DNA of 29,806 nt, taken from assembly GCA_963575745.1 (NCBI GenBank), contig CAUYUJ010000866.1, positions 72,501 to 102,306 on the forward strand, given 5' to 3'. The first letter of the stretch is position 1, and each line of letters opens with the position of its first letter. The stretch comes from Prorocentrum cordatum (taxonomy: Eukaryota; Sar; Dinophyceae; Prorocentrales; Prorocentraceae). Positions 20,028 to 29,688 of this stretch are shown in pieces. The position numbers and the translations under genes are program-made. Below the pieces are notes generated by a model. It made no database searches. It was not told the origin of the DNA and worked only from the letters and a program-made list of their open reading frames with translations.

Positions 20028-20528
20028 TCGCTTGAGACATCCTCACAACTCTCGTTTCTGAGTTGGCCGGGATTGGCCGTTGCGCCTGAGACATCCTCGA
20101 AAAGTTGCGCTCCGGGGCGCCGCGCGAGAGGTGGTCTGGGCCGTTTCGCTTGAGACATCCTCGAAACTCTGAGCCCCGAGGTGCCGTGCGAGAGGTGGTC
20201 CGGGCCGTTTCGCTTGAGACATCCTCGAACTTCTGAGCTCTGAGATGCCTTGCGCGAGGTGGTCCGGTCCGTTTCGCTTGAGACATCCTCGAAACTCTGA
20301 CCTCGGAGATGCCGCGCGAGAGGTGGTCTGGCCCGTTTCGCTTGAGACATCCTCGAACTTCTGAGCTCTGAGATGCCCTGCGCGAGGTGGTCCAGCCCGT
20401 CTCGCCTGAGACATCCTCGCAACTCTGAGCTCTGAGATGCCCTGCGCGAGAGGTGGTCCGGCCTGTTTCGCACAAGACATTCTCGCAACTCTGAGCTCCC
20501 AGATGCCGCGCAAGAGGTGGTCCAGCCT
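20028..20528. repeat. 64-bp satellite, main block
   Basis: Eight head-to-tail units of about 52-66 bp (starts near 20028, 20080, 20143, 20207, 20270, 20334, 20398, 20464). Each contains GTTTCGCTTGAGACATCCTC, ACTCTGAGCTCTGAGATGCC and GCGAGAGGTGGTCCGGCC. Two alternating subtypes (CGAAACTCTGA and CGAACTTCTGA) suggest a 128-bp higher-order period. Long minus-strand frames across it are repeat translations. Confidence 0.93.
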
Positions 20529-20925
20529 GGGGGCCCAGAAGACCACATGTTACATATCCTCCCTGGGACCCTGGGAGCCCCAGGAGGCCCCAGAGAGCTC
20601 CAGGAGGCCGCAGGACGCCCAGGACAGGCCCCAGGGATCCCCAGGAGATTCCCAGGAGGCTCCCAGGAGGCCCCAGGGAGCACCCTATCAGAACGTGTCA
20701 AGTTAATGCACATCCGGTGTCGATTCGTTGATTTTTCCTGCTCTTGTGCCCCCCCCCCCCCCTCCATTTTGAGGGGCCCAAGCGGCCGCGGGTTAGATAT
20801 CCCCCCTGGGAGCCCCGAGAGGCTTCAGGAAGCCCCAGGCGGAGTTCAGGAGGCCACAGGAGGCTCAGGAGGAAGCCCCAGGAGGTCCCCAGGAGGCCCC
20901 AGGAGGCACCAGGAGGCCCCTGCAA
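20529..20925. repeat. CCAGGAGGC-rich block inserted in the satellite
   Basis: Degenerate CCCCAGGAGGC units, the reverse complement of the TTGGG/CCTCCTGGG family at 1-1105 and 27830-28330, with a 14-base C run near 20749. It separates two parts of the 64-bp satellite. Confidence 0.75.
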
Positions 20926-21095
20926 CTCGGAGCTCTGAGACGCCGCGCTCGAGGTGGTCCGGCCCGTTTCGCCTGAGACTTCCTCGCAGCACGTTTCGCC
21001 CGAGACATCGTCGCAACTCTGGGTTCCGAGATGCCGCGCGCGAGGTGGTCCAGCCCGTTACGCTGGAGACATCCTCGCACTTCTAGGCTCCAAGA
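20926..21095. repeat. 64-bp satellite, second block
   Basis: About two and a half diverged units (GAGCTCTGAGACGCCGCGCT, GTTTCGCCTGAGACTTCCTC, GTTTCGCCCGAGACATCGTC). The phase follows on from the main block. Confidence 0.85.
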
Positions 21096-21395
21096 TGCCG
21101 TTCGGGATGAAGAGGAGGTGGAGGAGGAGGAGGAGGAGGAGGACGAGGAGGACGAGGAGGAGGAACAGGAGGAGGAGGAGGAGGAGGAGGAGAAGGAGAA
21201 GGAGATGGAAGGGAGAAGGAGGCGGATGATGTGGATAAGGGAGCAGGCAGGAGGAGGGGGAGGAGGGGGAGGAGGAGGAGGAGGAAGAGGAGGAGGAGAA
21301 GGAGGAGGAGGAGGAGGAGGAGGAGGAGGAGGGAGAAGGAAGGGAGTTGCAGGAGAGGACCTAACAGGAAGCGAGTGTGACGTGGACTTGTCAGA
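21096..21395. repeat. (GGA)n-rich block within the satellite
   Basis: Long polypurine arrays (about 21115-21210 and 21250-21340), mainly GGA with GAC, GAA and AGG interruptions, joined by a less regular segment. Poly-Glu, poly-Gly and poly-Arg frames are array translations. Confidence 0.93.
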
Positions 21396-21580
21396 ACGTG
21401 TGCGAGAGGTTGTCCGGCCCGTTTCGTTTGAGACATCCTTCCAATACTGAACTCCAACATGTCGCTCGCGAGGTGGTCGCTCGTTTCGATTGAGCCATCC
21501 TCGCAATGCGAGGCTCAAAGATGTTGCGCGCGAGATGGTCTGGCCCGTTCTGCCTGAAACGTTTCGTAGCATAGGGGCTC
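21396..21580. repeat. 64-bp satellite, third block
   Basis: Diverged units with GTTTCGTTTGAGACATCC, CTCGCGAGGTGGTC, GATTGAGCCATCCTCGCAAT and GCGCGAGATGGTCTGGCC. It is the most degenerate of the three blocks. Confidence 0.8.
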
Positions 21581-22317
21581 CAATCACAACCTCTCTCATT
21601 CCTTCTCCCGCCTCCCTCTTCCCACTTCCCGCCTGGCTCCTCTTCCCTCCTCCCTCCTCCCGCCTCCCGCCTCCCGCTGCTGCGCCTCTGCCGCCGCCTC
21701 CCCATCCCCGCCGTCGTCGTTTCTGCCGCCTCAGCATCCGTCATGCGCGCGCTGCCTTCCGCCCCCCCCCAGACATCCGACGTCGCGATTTTTCTTTTGA
21801 GACGTGCGTCGCGTACCTCTCGATATCATCCACGGGGGAACCATCGCGACATGCCCCCCCGCTTCCGCGCCCTCCCCCGCTTCCTCTTACAGTTGCTTCC
21901 GAGTTCACAGCATGGCGGTGGAGCCTCTCAGAGTGCCGACCCGACAGCTTACTCGTCGACCAGGTACGAGAAAGTACGACACCCTCTAGGGTTAGCTTCC
22001 TGATAGGTCTGCGTCACACAAGTTTTCGTGCAATAATCTCATGTGCAAGAATCATGTAATCATGTTCTAACATGCCATGCCAGTCCGCACTGGACGGGCA
22101 CGCAATCGACCTTGGAAACCGCATTGGGTCTAAAACCGTGTTTGGGGATACTGCACTCTGGCTATAATTTGTGTGTCTTTGAAGAAGGCGGTGAGTCGGA
22201 ATCCCAAGCGGATCCTGACGAAGAAGTGCAGGTAACAGGAAGAGACCGAAGGTGGTTGTACTGGCTGTGCCAGTGCGCTCCCGGCCCATCCTATGCAGCG
22301 CCGAGAGCCCGAGGTTG
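21581..22317. other. Pyrimidine-rich tract then unassigned sequence
   Basis: CCTCC-rich sequence (about 21590-21720) resembles the tracts next to the ATC arrays. From about 21780 the sequence is of mixed composition with no recognised feature. Short open frames occur on both strands, none persuasive. A CTCGCTGCAG at about 22328-22337 could serve as a 3' splice site for the coding-like region that follows. Confidence 0.35.
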
Positions 22318-23170
22318 ACTTGGCCTTCCTCGCTGCAGCCCTCGTCTTCTCGACATCTTCCCCGATAAGCTGCTGCAAGCTTTTGGGCGGGCGCACTTCC
22401 GGGTTGCCGATGTTCCGACGCCGCCGAGGGACCAAGAAGGGCCCAGAGACGAGCTTCAGCGCCTGCTGGCTGAGAAGGAGAAGGGGAAAGCGGCCTGCGT
22501 GGACTTGGAGCATGCCGAGAGCAGCATGCACGGTCCACTCCTGCCCGCGTCACCAGAAGAGCGCATTGGCTGCCAGGAGATCGCGCCAAGCGTTGCCAAG
22601 AAGCTGGGGGAGGCGCGCGACTCATGCCCGGCGTCGCACGCGTATCAGGGCGAGTGCGAGCCCCTACAGGCCAGTCTGCCTGCGGCCGCGAGGGACCTCA
22701 TCGGTGATGCGTTGCTGGACCAGTTGAGAACGCTGACGCGGGAGCAGCGCCAGATCGCCGACCCGTTTTTCCGTTCGCGGTACAGCGCGATCGAGTCCCG
22801 CGAGCTGTCCGGCGCGTTTCGCGCGCTGGCTCCGATGCATCTCCACGAATGCCGACGTGCATATGCTTGGTACAGTGGCGTCGGGAATAAGGAAGCCGAG
22901 CGGCTGGCTCTGCAGATAGTTGGTTTTGCAAGGCACAGCCCGGCGGACGCGATCAGCTCGGGAGGATGGGTGGAGGCCAGGGTAATTGTCCAGATGATCG
23001 AGGGTCAGGGCTACGCCAGAGTTTCGTCGAGCTTCTTGCGCGCTCTCTGGCCATGCTGCCCATCGACGCAGTGCTGACCTTCGGCGTCAATCTTGTAGAA
23101 GACGTAGACGACGCGTTAGCCAGGCCGCCCAATTGGGACAGGAGTTTCGGGCGCAAGAGGCCGTCCGGTG
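22318..23170 (+). pseudogene. Unrecognised coding relic 4
   Basis: Frame 2 is open from a TGA at about 22317 to a TGA at 23075-23077, about 250 codons. It reads LLDIFPDKLLQAFGRAHFRV, DELQRLLAEKEKGKAACVDL, DLIGDALLDQLRTLTREQRQ, IADPFFRSRYSAIESRELSG and GNKEAERLALQIVGFARHS. Helix-rich, charged composition is convincing. Near 23015 the better reading moves to frame 1: QSFVELLARSLAMLPIDAVL and VEDVDDALARPPNWDRSFGR, indicating a one-base indel. No family is recognised. The open start could follow a splice acceptor. It is either a spliced host gene with a frameshift or another retroelement piece. Confidence 0.45.
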
Positions 23171-23670
23171 ATTGTCGTCGGCGGCCGCGAGATCGTCGGG
23201 CCCGCGGCCATGCCGCCGCTGATCTGTGCCTGCAGAGGCAACTCACTTCGATTAATATTGCTCGAACGGGTCTGCGTTAAGTGCGAGCCGTCAGTCAGGC
23301 GCCAGCGCGCGGCGAGCGTTGCCCCGCTCGATATCGCCGCCGCGAAGTAGTCGACGGTTGGAAAAGTGAGTGCCCTGGAGAAGGACATCAGTGGGACAAG
23401 ACAGTACAATTTCCTCCACGTCATTTCCACTCGGAGATTAAATTGCCCGGGTATCGGTGGCTGCGTCGTCGAAGCTGGGGAAGGTGCTGCCGGCGGAGCA
23501 GTCGGACTGATCTGTCCGGGCCTCGAGATGCCGCGGAGGCCATCCCGACCATTCCCCGCGCTGGCTTCGGCCACGTGAGTGGCCGAGGGACTGCAGCGCA
23601 CAAGGCGTTGATGCCGGCGTCTACAATCTGGGCAATCCGCGTGCGCTGTCGTGTTTCTATCTCGAGGCAT
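23171..23670. other. Coding-like on both strands, unresolved
   Basis: A 269-codon minus-strand frame (23116-23925) reads TWRKLYCLVPLMSFSRALTF and FAAAISSGATLAARWRLTDG. Plus-strand frames read SALEKDISGTRQYNFLHVIS. Both are plausible and I cannot decide the strand by eye. It adjoins the 31-bp repeat that marks the satellite insertion. Confidence 0.3.
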
Positions 23671-23701
23671 TTTCATCGCGGATCTTCGAAGCGGCTGTAT
23701 T
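23671..23701 (+). repeat. 31-bp direct repeat, left copy
   Basis: Begins TTTCATCGCGGATC and ends GCGGCTGTATT. It is identical over 31 bases to 25047-25077, and the two bracket the 149-bp satellite insert. Bases immediately outside differ. Confidence 0.95.
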
Positions 23702-23816
23702 GCGAAGGCCTGACGGCCGGTGCCGCCGACCCTGTTCGCAATGCGCAGCAAGAGGCACGGGCTGTGGGATGGTTTGGGGGAACGGGGAGAAGGACGAGAA
23801 GGTGGGGGAGGGAGGT

Positions 23817-25020
23817 GTCGTATCTGACCCGGGACTTCCCCGGGACTCCCCCGGGCCCCCCCCCGGGACCTCCTCTCCCCCCCCCGTCGGGGAAGGGAAA
23901 GGGAAGGGGCTTCCCTTCGACTCAATGACGACGTTGCTCAAGGTCGGTACGGGGGGGGGGCGTCGTATCTGACTCGGGGGGGGGTCGCTACCCCCCCCGC
24001 TACCCCCCCCCCCTCCCGGCGGGGGAGGAATGAAAGGGAAGGGGCTTCCCTTCGACTCAATTACGAGGTTGCTCAAGGTCGGCTTGGCTGGAGCCCAGGG
24101 GAAGAGGAGTCCCAGGGGGGGGCGTCGTATCTGACCCGGGGGGGGGGTCGCGCCCCCCCTCCCGGCGGGGGAGGGATCAAAGGGAAGGGGCTTCCCTTCG
24201 ACTCAATTACGAGGTTGCTCAAGGTCGGCTTGGCTGGAGCCCAGGGGAAGAGGAGTCCCAGGGGGGGCGTCGTATCTGACCCGGGGGGGGGGGTCGCTAC
24301 CCCCCCCCTCCCGGCGGGGGAGGGATCAAAGGGAAGGGGCTTCCCTTCGACTCAATTACGAGGTTGCTCAAGGTCGGCTTGGCTGGAGCCCAGGGGAAGA
24401 GGAGTCCCAGGGGGGGGCGTCGTATCTGACCCGGGGGGGGGGGTCGCTACCCCCCCCCCCTCCCGGCGGGGGAGGGATCAAAGGGAAGGGGCTTCCCTTC
24501 GACTCAATTACGAGGTTGCTCAAGGTCGGCTTGGCTGGAGCCCAGGGGAAGAGGAGGGGGGGGCGTCGTATCTGACCCGGGGGGGGGTCGCTACCCCCCC
24601 CCCTCCCGGCGGGGGAGGGATCAAAGGGAAGGGGCTTCCCTTCGACTCAATTACGAGGTTGCTCAAGGTCGGCTTGGCTGGAGCCCAGGGGAAGAGGAGT
24701 CCCAGGGGGGGGCGTCGTATCTGACCCGGGGGGGGGGTCGCTACCCCCCCCCCCTCCCGGCGGGGGAGGGATCAAAGGGAAGGGGCTTCCCTTCGACTCA
24801 ATTACGAGGTTGCTCAAGGTCGGCTTGGCTGGAGCCCAGGGGAAGAGGAGTCCCAGGGGGGGCGTCGTATCTGACCCGGGGGGGGGGGGTCGGTCTCGGG
24901 TCGCTACCCCCCCCCCTCCCGGCGGGGGAGGGATCAAAGGGGAGGGGCTTCCCTTCGACTCAATTACGAGGTTGCTCAAGGTCGGCTTGGCTGGAGCCCA
25001 GGGGAAGAGGTCTCCCAGGG
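23817..25020. repeat. 149-bp hairpin-rich satellite array
   Basis: Eight head-to-tail units marked by GTCGTATCTGAC at 23818, 23962, 24124, 24269, 24419, 24565, 24714 and 24864. Spacing of the last seven is 145-162 bp. Each typical unit has a G run, TCGCTA and a C run (potential hairpin), then CCCTCCC-GGCGG-GGGAGGG, then GGGAAG-GGG-CTTCCC, then TCGACTCAATTACGAGGTTG and CTCAAGGTCGGCTTGGCTGG. Units are nearly identical apart from G/C run length, so the array is recent. The first unit (about 23817-23960) is the most diverged. ORFs across it are repeat translations. Confidence 0.96.
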
Positions 25021-25046
25021 AAAGGGAAGGACAGAGACGACGAGTA

Positions 25047-25077
25047 TTTCATCGCGGATCTTCGAAGCGGCTGTATT
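25047..25077 (+). repeat. 31-bp direct repeat, right copy
   Basis: Identical to 23671-23701. If the satellite block and its edges are removed between the copies, the coding-like sequence on either side would be contiguous, so this may be a target-site duplication or a recombination junction. Confidence 0.95.
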
Positions 25078-25986
25078 TTGGGTTTCTCCCAGATGGCTCC
25101 GTGGCTCCGTCCGAATATCGGCGATGTGCTTCAAATCTTCAGAGTCGGAGTCCAGGGTCGCCAGCGCCGTGGCCTCTGCGGCGTCGGGGAACTTGGTTTT
25201 CATGATCGGTGGTTTCACGGCGTCAGGATCGACCCGAGACCTGGGTCTGGGTGCATCGATTGGACGGGGCCGCATCGGTCCTTCCACCGAATTCCAGTTG
25301 ACGACGACGCTGTCCTGGCGCCGTCGGAGTTCAAGGAGAAGCTGCTCCTGCCCCTATCGTGGGATGACGGATGCCTAGTCTGTTGTGAGGCGTGCAGGAA
25401 CCGCCTTGGGACACTCCATTGTTCTCATTGTCGGGCGCCCGTGATTTCCTTCCCAGAGATCCAGTCGCCCAATTTGATGGCTCCAGCTTGTCAGCGGCGT
25501 GACGTAGGACTCGCCGAGGTGGGTGGTCGGCGAATCGACCAGGGGCCAGGGTGCTACGTCCCCGGCCCTGTGCCGAATGCCGCGAGATTATCGCTGCGAG
25601 GCCGGGCGGCGGACAGGGGGGTGAAGAAGTTTCGTGGCGCGCGGGCCCGGGCTGGGGCCGAGACAGCGACGTCTTGACGCAATTAGGCCCTGCTGGGCAA
25701 GACTGCGTTTCAGGATGACCTCGCGGCCGCTCTCGCACGGCGCCCAACTTTGCGCGAGGGGGCGGCGCCTTCTGAGCAGAACGCCAACCGACAAAAGAAG
25801 GCGCAGAAACTTGGTAAACGCTGGATCGAGTTCGAGGCGTGCGCTGGCGCTCCCACCGCAGGCCTGAATGCGGTAGTGCGCCCGCGGGTATGGTGGCTAT
25901 GCATGAGTAGGGCGCCGGTCCCCCAGGAGGAGGGGGGCGCATCCCTTCGCGAGCCTCTAGTATCGCCGTTCGGATGCCGATGCTGA
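25078..25986. pseudogene. Unrecognised coding relic 5, strand uncertain
   Basis: Plus frame 1 is open apart from stops at 25675-25677 and 25684-25686. It reads APSEFKEKLLLPLSWDDGCL, ACRNRLGTLHCSHC, GKTAFQDDLAAALARRP and KAQKLGKRWIEFEACAGA. On the minus strand 25287 down to 24976 reads VKPPIMKTKFPDAAEATALA and LDSDSEDLKHIADIRTEPRS, also very protein-like. The two overlap between about 25080 and 25290, so only one can be right there. No family is recognised. The Cys/His cluster in the plus reading could be a zinc site, but the spacing fits no motif I know. Confidence 0.35.
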
Positions 25987-26983
25987 GGAGCCGCCGATTG
26001 GCTGGAGGCAGTGGCGCGCCACCAGCGGTCGCCCCGAATTGTTCCCCGCGCTCTCGGATCGGAAGATGGAGGCGGAGCAGGAGTCTGTGAAACGCATGAG
26101 GGTCGCGGGAGGACGTCGACCCTGCGGCGGCGCATGAAGGGGGCCCGGCGCCCGCCGAACGTGTCGGCAGCGCCGGGGGCTCTGGCGCTCGAGGCAAGCA
26201 GGGCGGCAAGCGCCCGCAATCCCTCAGGCCCAGGGGCCGGCCCATAGCGGCGCGCGCGTCCACTGGGGGCAGGGGCGAGCGACTGAAGCGCCGAGGAAGC
26301 CAGGGGCCACAGGATCGACGGGCTGCGCTCCGCCGCCGAGAAGCGGGGCCGACGCAATGGGAACCGCATGGCAGACCATCGTTGTCGGCTGCAGCTTCGT
26401 CGAGTTCCTGCCCAGGACCTCTGGCGGAAAGGTGCCAGTGTGCGGATGTCCGGCCGAAGGCCGCGGAGGAGGTTGAACGTCCGCGCCCTCCATGGCGCCA
26501 TGACTCGCAGAGCTCATGGGCGTCGAGGAGCTCAGGGTGGGGCTCAGGCATCTGGCAGGGCTTGAACAGCCGCTGGGGCCGCGGCAGCCAGTGGCGCGAG
26601 CATGGGCCTCGAATGCCTCTGAGCTGTTGTCCGAGCGTTTTGGCGCGGGCCGAGGCGTGGCGGCGGGCCGTGGCCCCGTGGGCCGATCGCCAGGCGGCGG
26701 GCCCCGGCGCTCCCCCTCGCCGGCTTGTCTCGGCTCGCCCCAAAGAGCCGTGTCGGGGGCGTTCCCTTTCCTGCCGCTGCCTGAACACGTTTTTGCGGTT
26801 GGCCCCGCGGGGGCCGAAGTGCTTGGGGGCAGGGGTGAAGGCTGACCTTGGCTCTCGGGGCGTGCCGAAATCAGGCTGGTGCGTTCTGCCGCAATTTGGG
26901 GCGTTAGCTAAAGGCCGACGTCCGCCCGCGCGCAGAGATTCCGCGCGGGGACGGCCGCGGGTGGAGTCATGATTGGCGCCCCA
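25987..26983. other. GC-rich stretch, no supported gene
   Basis: The longest open frame of the window (608 codons, minus, 25331-27157) covers it. It has no ATG at its start, is Arg/Pro/Ala/Ser-rich, and runs through both a dispersed repeat (26984-27157) and plus-strand coding-like sequence. Competing open frames exist on both strands (for example 26382-26972 plus). I attribute them to composition. Confidence 0.35.
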
Positions 26984-27305
26984 TTCGCTACATTTTCGCG
27001 CCCCGTTCTTCCCCTCCAAATGAGGATTGGCGGGGCAGTGCTGAGGTTGATCGTTATGCAGCAAATTGTGTTTAGAAGTTAAGAGGTTCGCACTCGCGCG
27101 CCCTCCCCCTGTCCGGGCCGGTCGTTCCCGCGATGCCGCGTGCGCATGCCCCAGCACATCCGCTTAACGAGCGCCAGAGCCATGGCGTCACGTACTTCAT
27201 CGCCGAGGTGTAACTTGAGACTGTGGACAGAAGAAGATCAACCTGAGCACGCGGAGCAAGAACCTGTGAACCGGACCAGGACGATGCCCGATTCCATAAT
27301 GAATG
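26984..27305 (+). repeat. Dispersed repeat, copy B
   Basis: Second copy of the 4607-4836 repeat, same orientation. It is longer because of an extra segment of about 90 bp in the middle (about 27030-27140). It ends ATGCCCGATTCCATAATGAATG and passes straight into the ACC/ATC array. Confidence 0.7.
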
Positions 27306-27388
27306 GATAAAGTGCTCATCACCATCGTCACCACCATCACCATCACCATTACCATCACCATCACCAGCACCATCATCACCATCATCAC

Positions 27389-27429
<41 letters not shown>

Positions 27430-27445
27430 GCATCATCACCATCAA
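27306..27445. repeat. (ACC/ATC)n microsatellite
   Basis: Begins as ATCACC repeats, becomes pure ATC from about 27387, and has an AGC interruption near 27427. It is homologous in type to 4353-4580. Confidence 0.95.
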
Positions 27446-27829
27446 CCTCATTCCTGGTCTTTCCTTCCCCGTTACCCCTGCTTTCCCTCTTCGTCCTCCT
27501 CCTCCCCTTCCTTCTTCCCCCCTGTTCTCTATTTCCTCCTCATCCCGCCTTTCTTCCTTCTGTGCTTTCGCCTGGTCATGTTCCCGACCCCGCCCCGTCC
27601 CCTGATACCCTTGCTGTGCCTGCCCCCCTCCTGCTATTGGAGACGCCTCATGGCCAGTTCCGCCGGCCTTCCAGGGGTAACAACATGCGTTCGGAAAGCC
27701 ACGAGGGAGCCGAGGAGCGCACGAAATAAGGCCGACGGCTATCCCAGAACGGCTTGAGAAGCGCCTCGAGATTAGAGACGAGACAGAACACCGCGCCACA
27801 TCTATCTTAGTTTAGTGGCCTTTGGCCCA
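27446..27829. other. CT-rich tract and unassigned spacer
   Basis: Degenerate CCTCC/TTCC sequence to about 27600, like the tract before the first ATC array. It is followed by about 230 bases without a recognised gene or repeat. Confidence 0.4.
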
Positions 27830-28330
27830 GGGTCGTGGACCAGAGGACTCTTGAGTGCAGACGGGTCTTTTGGGGTTCCCGTCGGGGGCTTCTCGGAGGT
27901 CTCTCGAAGGTCTCTTGGAGGGCTTTCGGGTGCCTTCGGAGGCTTCCCGGGGGCCTTTTGGAGACCTATTGGGGATCTCTTTGGAGCCTCTTTGGGCTTT
28001 TCGGGGGGCCTTGGGGGCCTGCTGTCAGTCTCGGGGGTCATCGTGGGGCGAAGGGCTCGAACTGTCAGTTCGTGCTTCCCCGCTTGGGCCCCTCTTGGGA
28101 CCGTCGTGGGCCGTCTTGGGGGCCTTTTGGGCCTTCTTGTGGCCCTCTTTAGCTGTCTTGGACCCTCTTTGGGCTCTCGGGCCGTCTCGGAGCTGTGGAA
28201 GGCCGAAGAGGCGGGAACGCTAAAATGTTTCAAACGCTTTCGTAGATCCGATGCGATTGGTCTTTTGGGCCCTCGTGAGGTCCTCTTGCGGCGTCTTGGA
28301 GGCCTCTTGGATTGTCTTGCAGGGGACACG
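27830..28330. repeat. TTGGG-rich array, second block
   Basis: Degenerate GGCCTTTTGGGGGCCTC/TCTTGGAGGC units of the same family and orientation as 1-1105. G runs with short spacers fit a G-quadruplex consensus. Long frames across it, including a 365-codon plus frame (27815-28912), are repeat translations. Confidence 0.8.
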
Positions 28331-28909
28331 TCGACGACGAGGGAAGAGGAGGCGGGGGAGGAGGAGGAAGGGGAGGATGGAGGAGGAGGACGCGGCAAAC
28401 ATAGCACTTCATGTCCGCTCAGCCCAGAAAAGGTGGGAGGAGGGAGGGCGGGAAAAAAGGGGCCCGAGATCTCTCCCGGGACCACCCGGGGACCCCAACC
28501 CCACTGGGGAGGGGACAACCAAGGGACTTCCTATGCGAGATGGGCCGGTGTTGTGTGGAAGTGGGTCTCACATTCCATGACACGGGCGGATTCTGCGAGG
28601 GCTTCGCCCGACAAGCCTCGACAGGCCCTGTCACCACACACGCCGTCAGGGTCGGCGAATTTCTGCTGCACCTCCTCTTTCCCCAAGGCCCCCCCCCATG
28701 GTCCCGCTCCTCCGTGCTGCTGTTTCTGGGGTGCCTCATGCTCCCGAGGCCCTGGGGCTGCAGCAGAGGGCGAGGGGCGCCATCGACAGCCAGCCTGCAG
28801 AGACTACCGCAGGAGAGGCGACACCCAGGGTCGGAGGATAATGAAGAGGGGGCAGGGGGCGGGGATGGGTGCAGGGGGGAGAGACGAACGAGGGAGGAAC
28901 GATGGGAGA
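28331..28909. other. Purine-rich then mixed spacer
   Basis: GAGGAGG-rich sequence (28340-28400) and then mixed sequence. A plus frame at about 28540-28700 reads VEVGLTFHDTGGFCEGFARQ and GEFLLHLLFPQGPPPWSRSS, mildly protein-like, but it continues from and into low complexity. No gene is called. Confidence 0.3.
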
Positions 28910-29068
28910 TGAGGGAGGAGGAGGAGGAGGAGGAGGAGGAGGAGGAGGAGGAGGAGGAGGAGGAGGAGGAGGAGGAGGAGAAGGAGGAGGAGGAGGTTGA
29001 GGAGGAGGAGGAGGAGGAGGAGGAGGATGCGGATGATGATGACGAGGAGGAGGAGGATGAGGAACAAT
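28910..29068. repeat. (GAG)n microsatellite
   Basis: Almost pure GAG triplets from about 28915 with AAG, TTG and GAT interruptions, ending in GATGATGATGAC and GAGGAGG units. Poly-Glu, poly-Pro and poly-Leu frames are array translations. Confidence 0.96.
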
Positions 29069-29478
29069 AAAAACATCAAGGAACGCGTGGTGCGAATCCA
29101 ACCAACACTAATATCCAACGTAACCACGATACTGGTGGTAATAATACTACGAATCGTAATCACGCCATCAATAATAATATTCATATTTTAACAGAAGAAT
29201 CACATGACGAACATATGATTACTACGAAAATTGAAACAATCACAAGCCGAATGCTAATACTAATGCCACCTCGGCCAACACTAATAGTAAACGTAATAAT
29301 GGTATTCCTACGACACATGTTGCCACTCCACTCGTATGAAGCAGACGATAATGGGGCAAAACAACAAGACTACGAGTCTGACTATTACGAATAATAAGCA
29401 TACGAGTAATAAGAATATTGAGGCTAATACTAACGCGAATCATACTATTAATCAGAACTCGGCACAACCGTGCCTGCA
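29069..29478. other. AT-rich island with AAT/ACT-type triplets
   Basis: Composition changes sharply at about 29066 to A-rich sequence with repeated AATA, ACTAAT, ACGAAT and AATAATAA words (29100-29190, 29250-29300, 29390-29455). It is distinctly less GC-rich than the rest of the window. It may be a very degenerate (AAT/ACT)n array. No gene was seen. Confidence 0.5.
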
Positions 29479-29688
29479 TCATTGAGACATGACGACCGCG
29501 CCGCCTGTGCGCGCGTTCTTGTTGGAGTTTGTTGGGTCGTAAAGTGTCTCGCTCAGGCACGGATATGTGCGGTCCAGCTCATTGACAATACGTTGAAGTC
29601 GGCAGAACTTGTTTAGCTGCGTGAGCGCGTCCAATTGCGGGACGGAGGTGGGAGCGGACAGATATGTGATATGTGAGCTATTTGCCAT
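29479..29688 (-). CDS. Small unrecognised ORF
   Basis: An ATG-to-TGA frame of 69 residues on the minus strand. The middle (VPQLDALTQLNKFCRLQRI, VNELDRTYPCLSETLYD) is protein-like and could form an amphipathic helix. It lies in sequence of ordinary complexity after the AT-rich island. One of the few frames here with an ATG start and no low complexity. It could be a small gene, a first exon or chance. No signal peptide or known domain. Confidence 0.3.
   Translation of the reverse strand: MANSSHITYLSAPTSVPQLDALTQLNKFCRLQRIVNELDRTYPCLSETLYDPTNSNKNARTGGAVVMSQ

Noticed and set aside
23817-25020. Regular repeats that could suggest a CRISPR-like array
   Set aside because: The units are contiguous tandem copies with no unique spacers, and the context is eukaryotic.
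25331-27157. 608-codon minus-strand ORF, the longest in the window
   Set aside because: No ATG at its opening, Arg/Pro/Ala-rich text, and it crosses a dispersed repeat and a better plus-strand reading. Long stop-free frames are expected in DNA this GC-rich.
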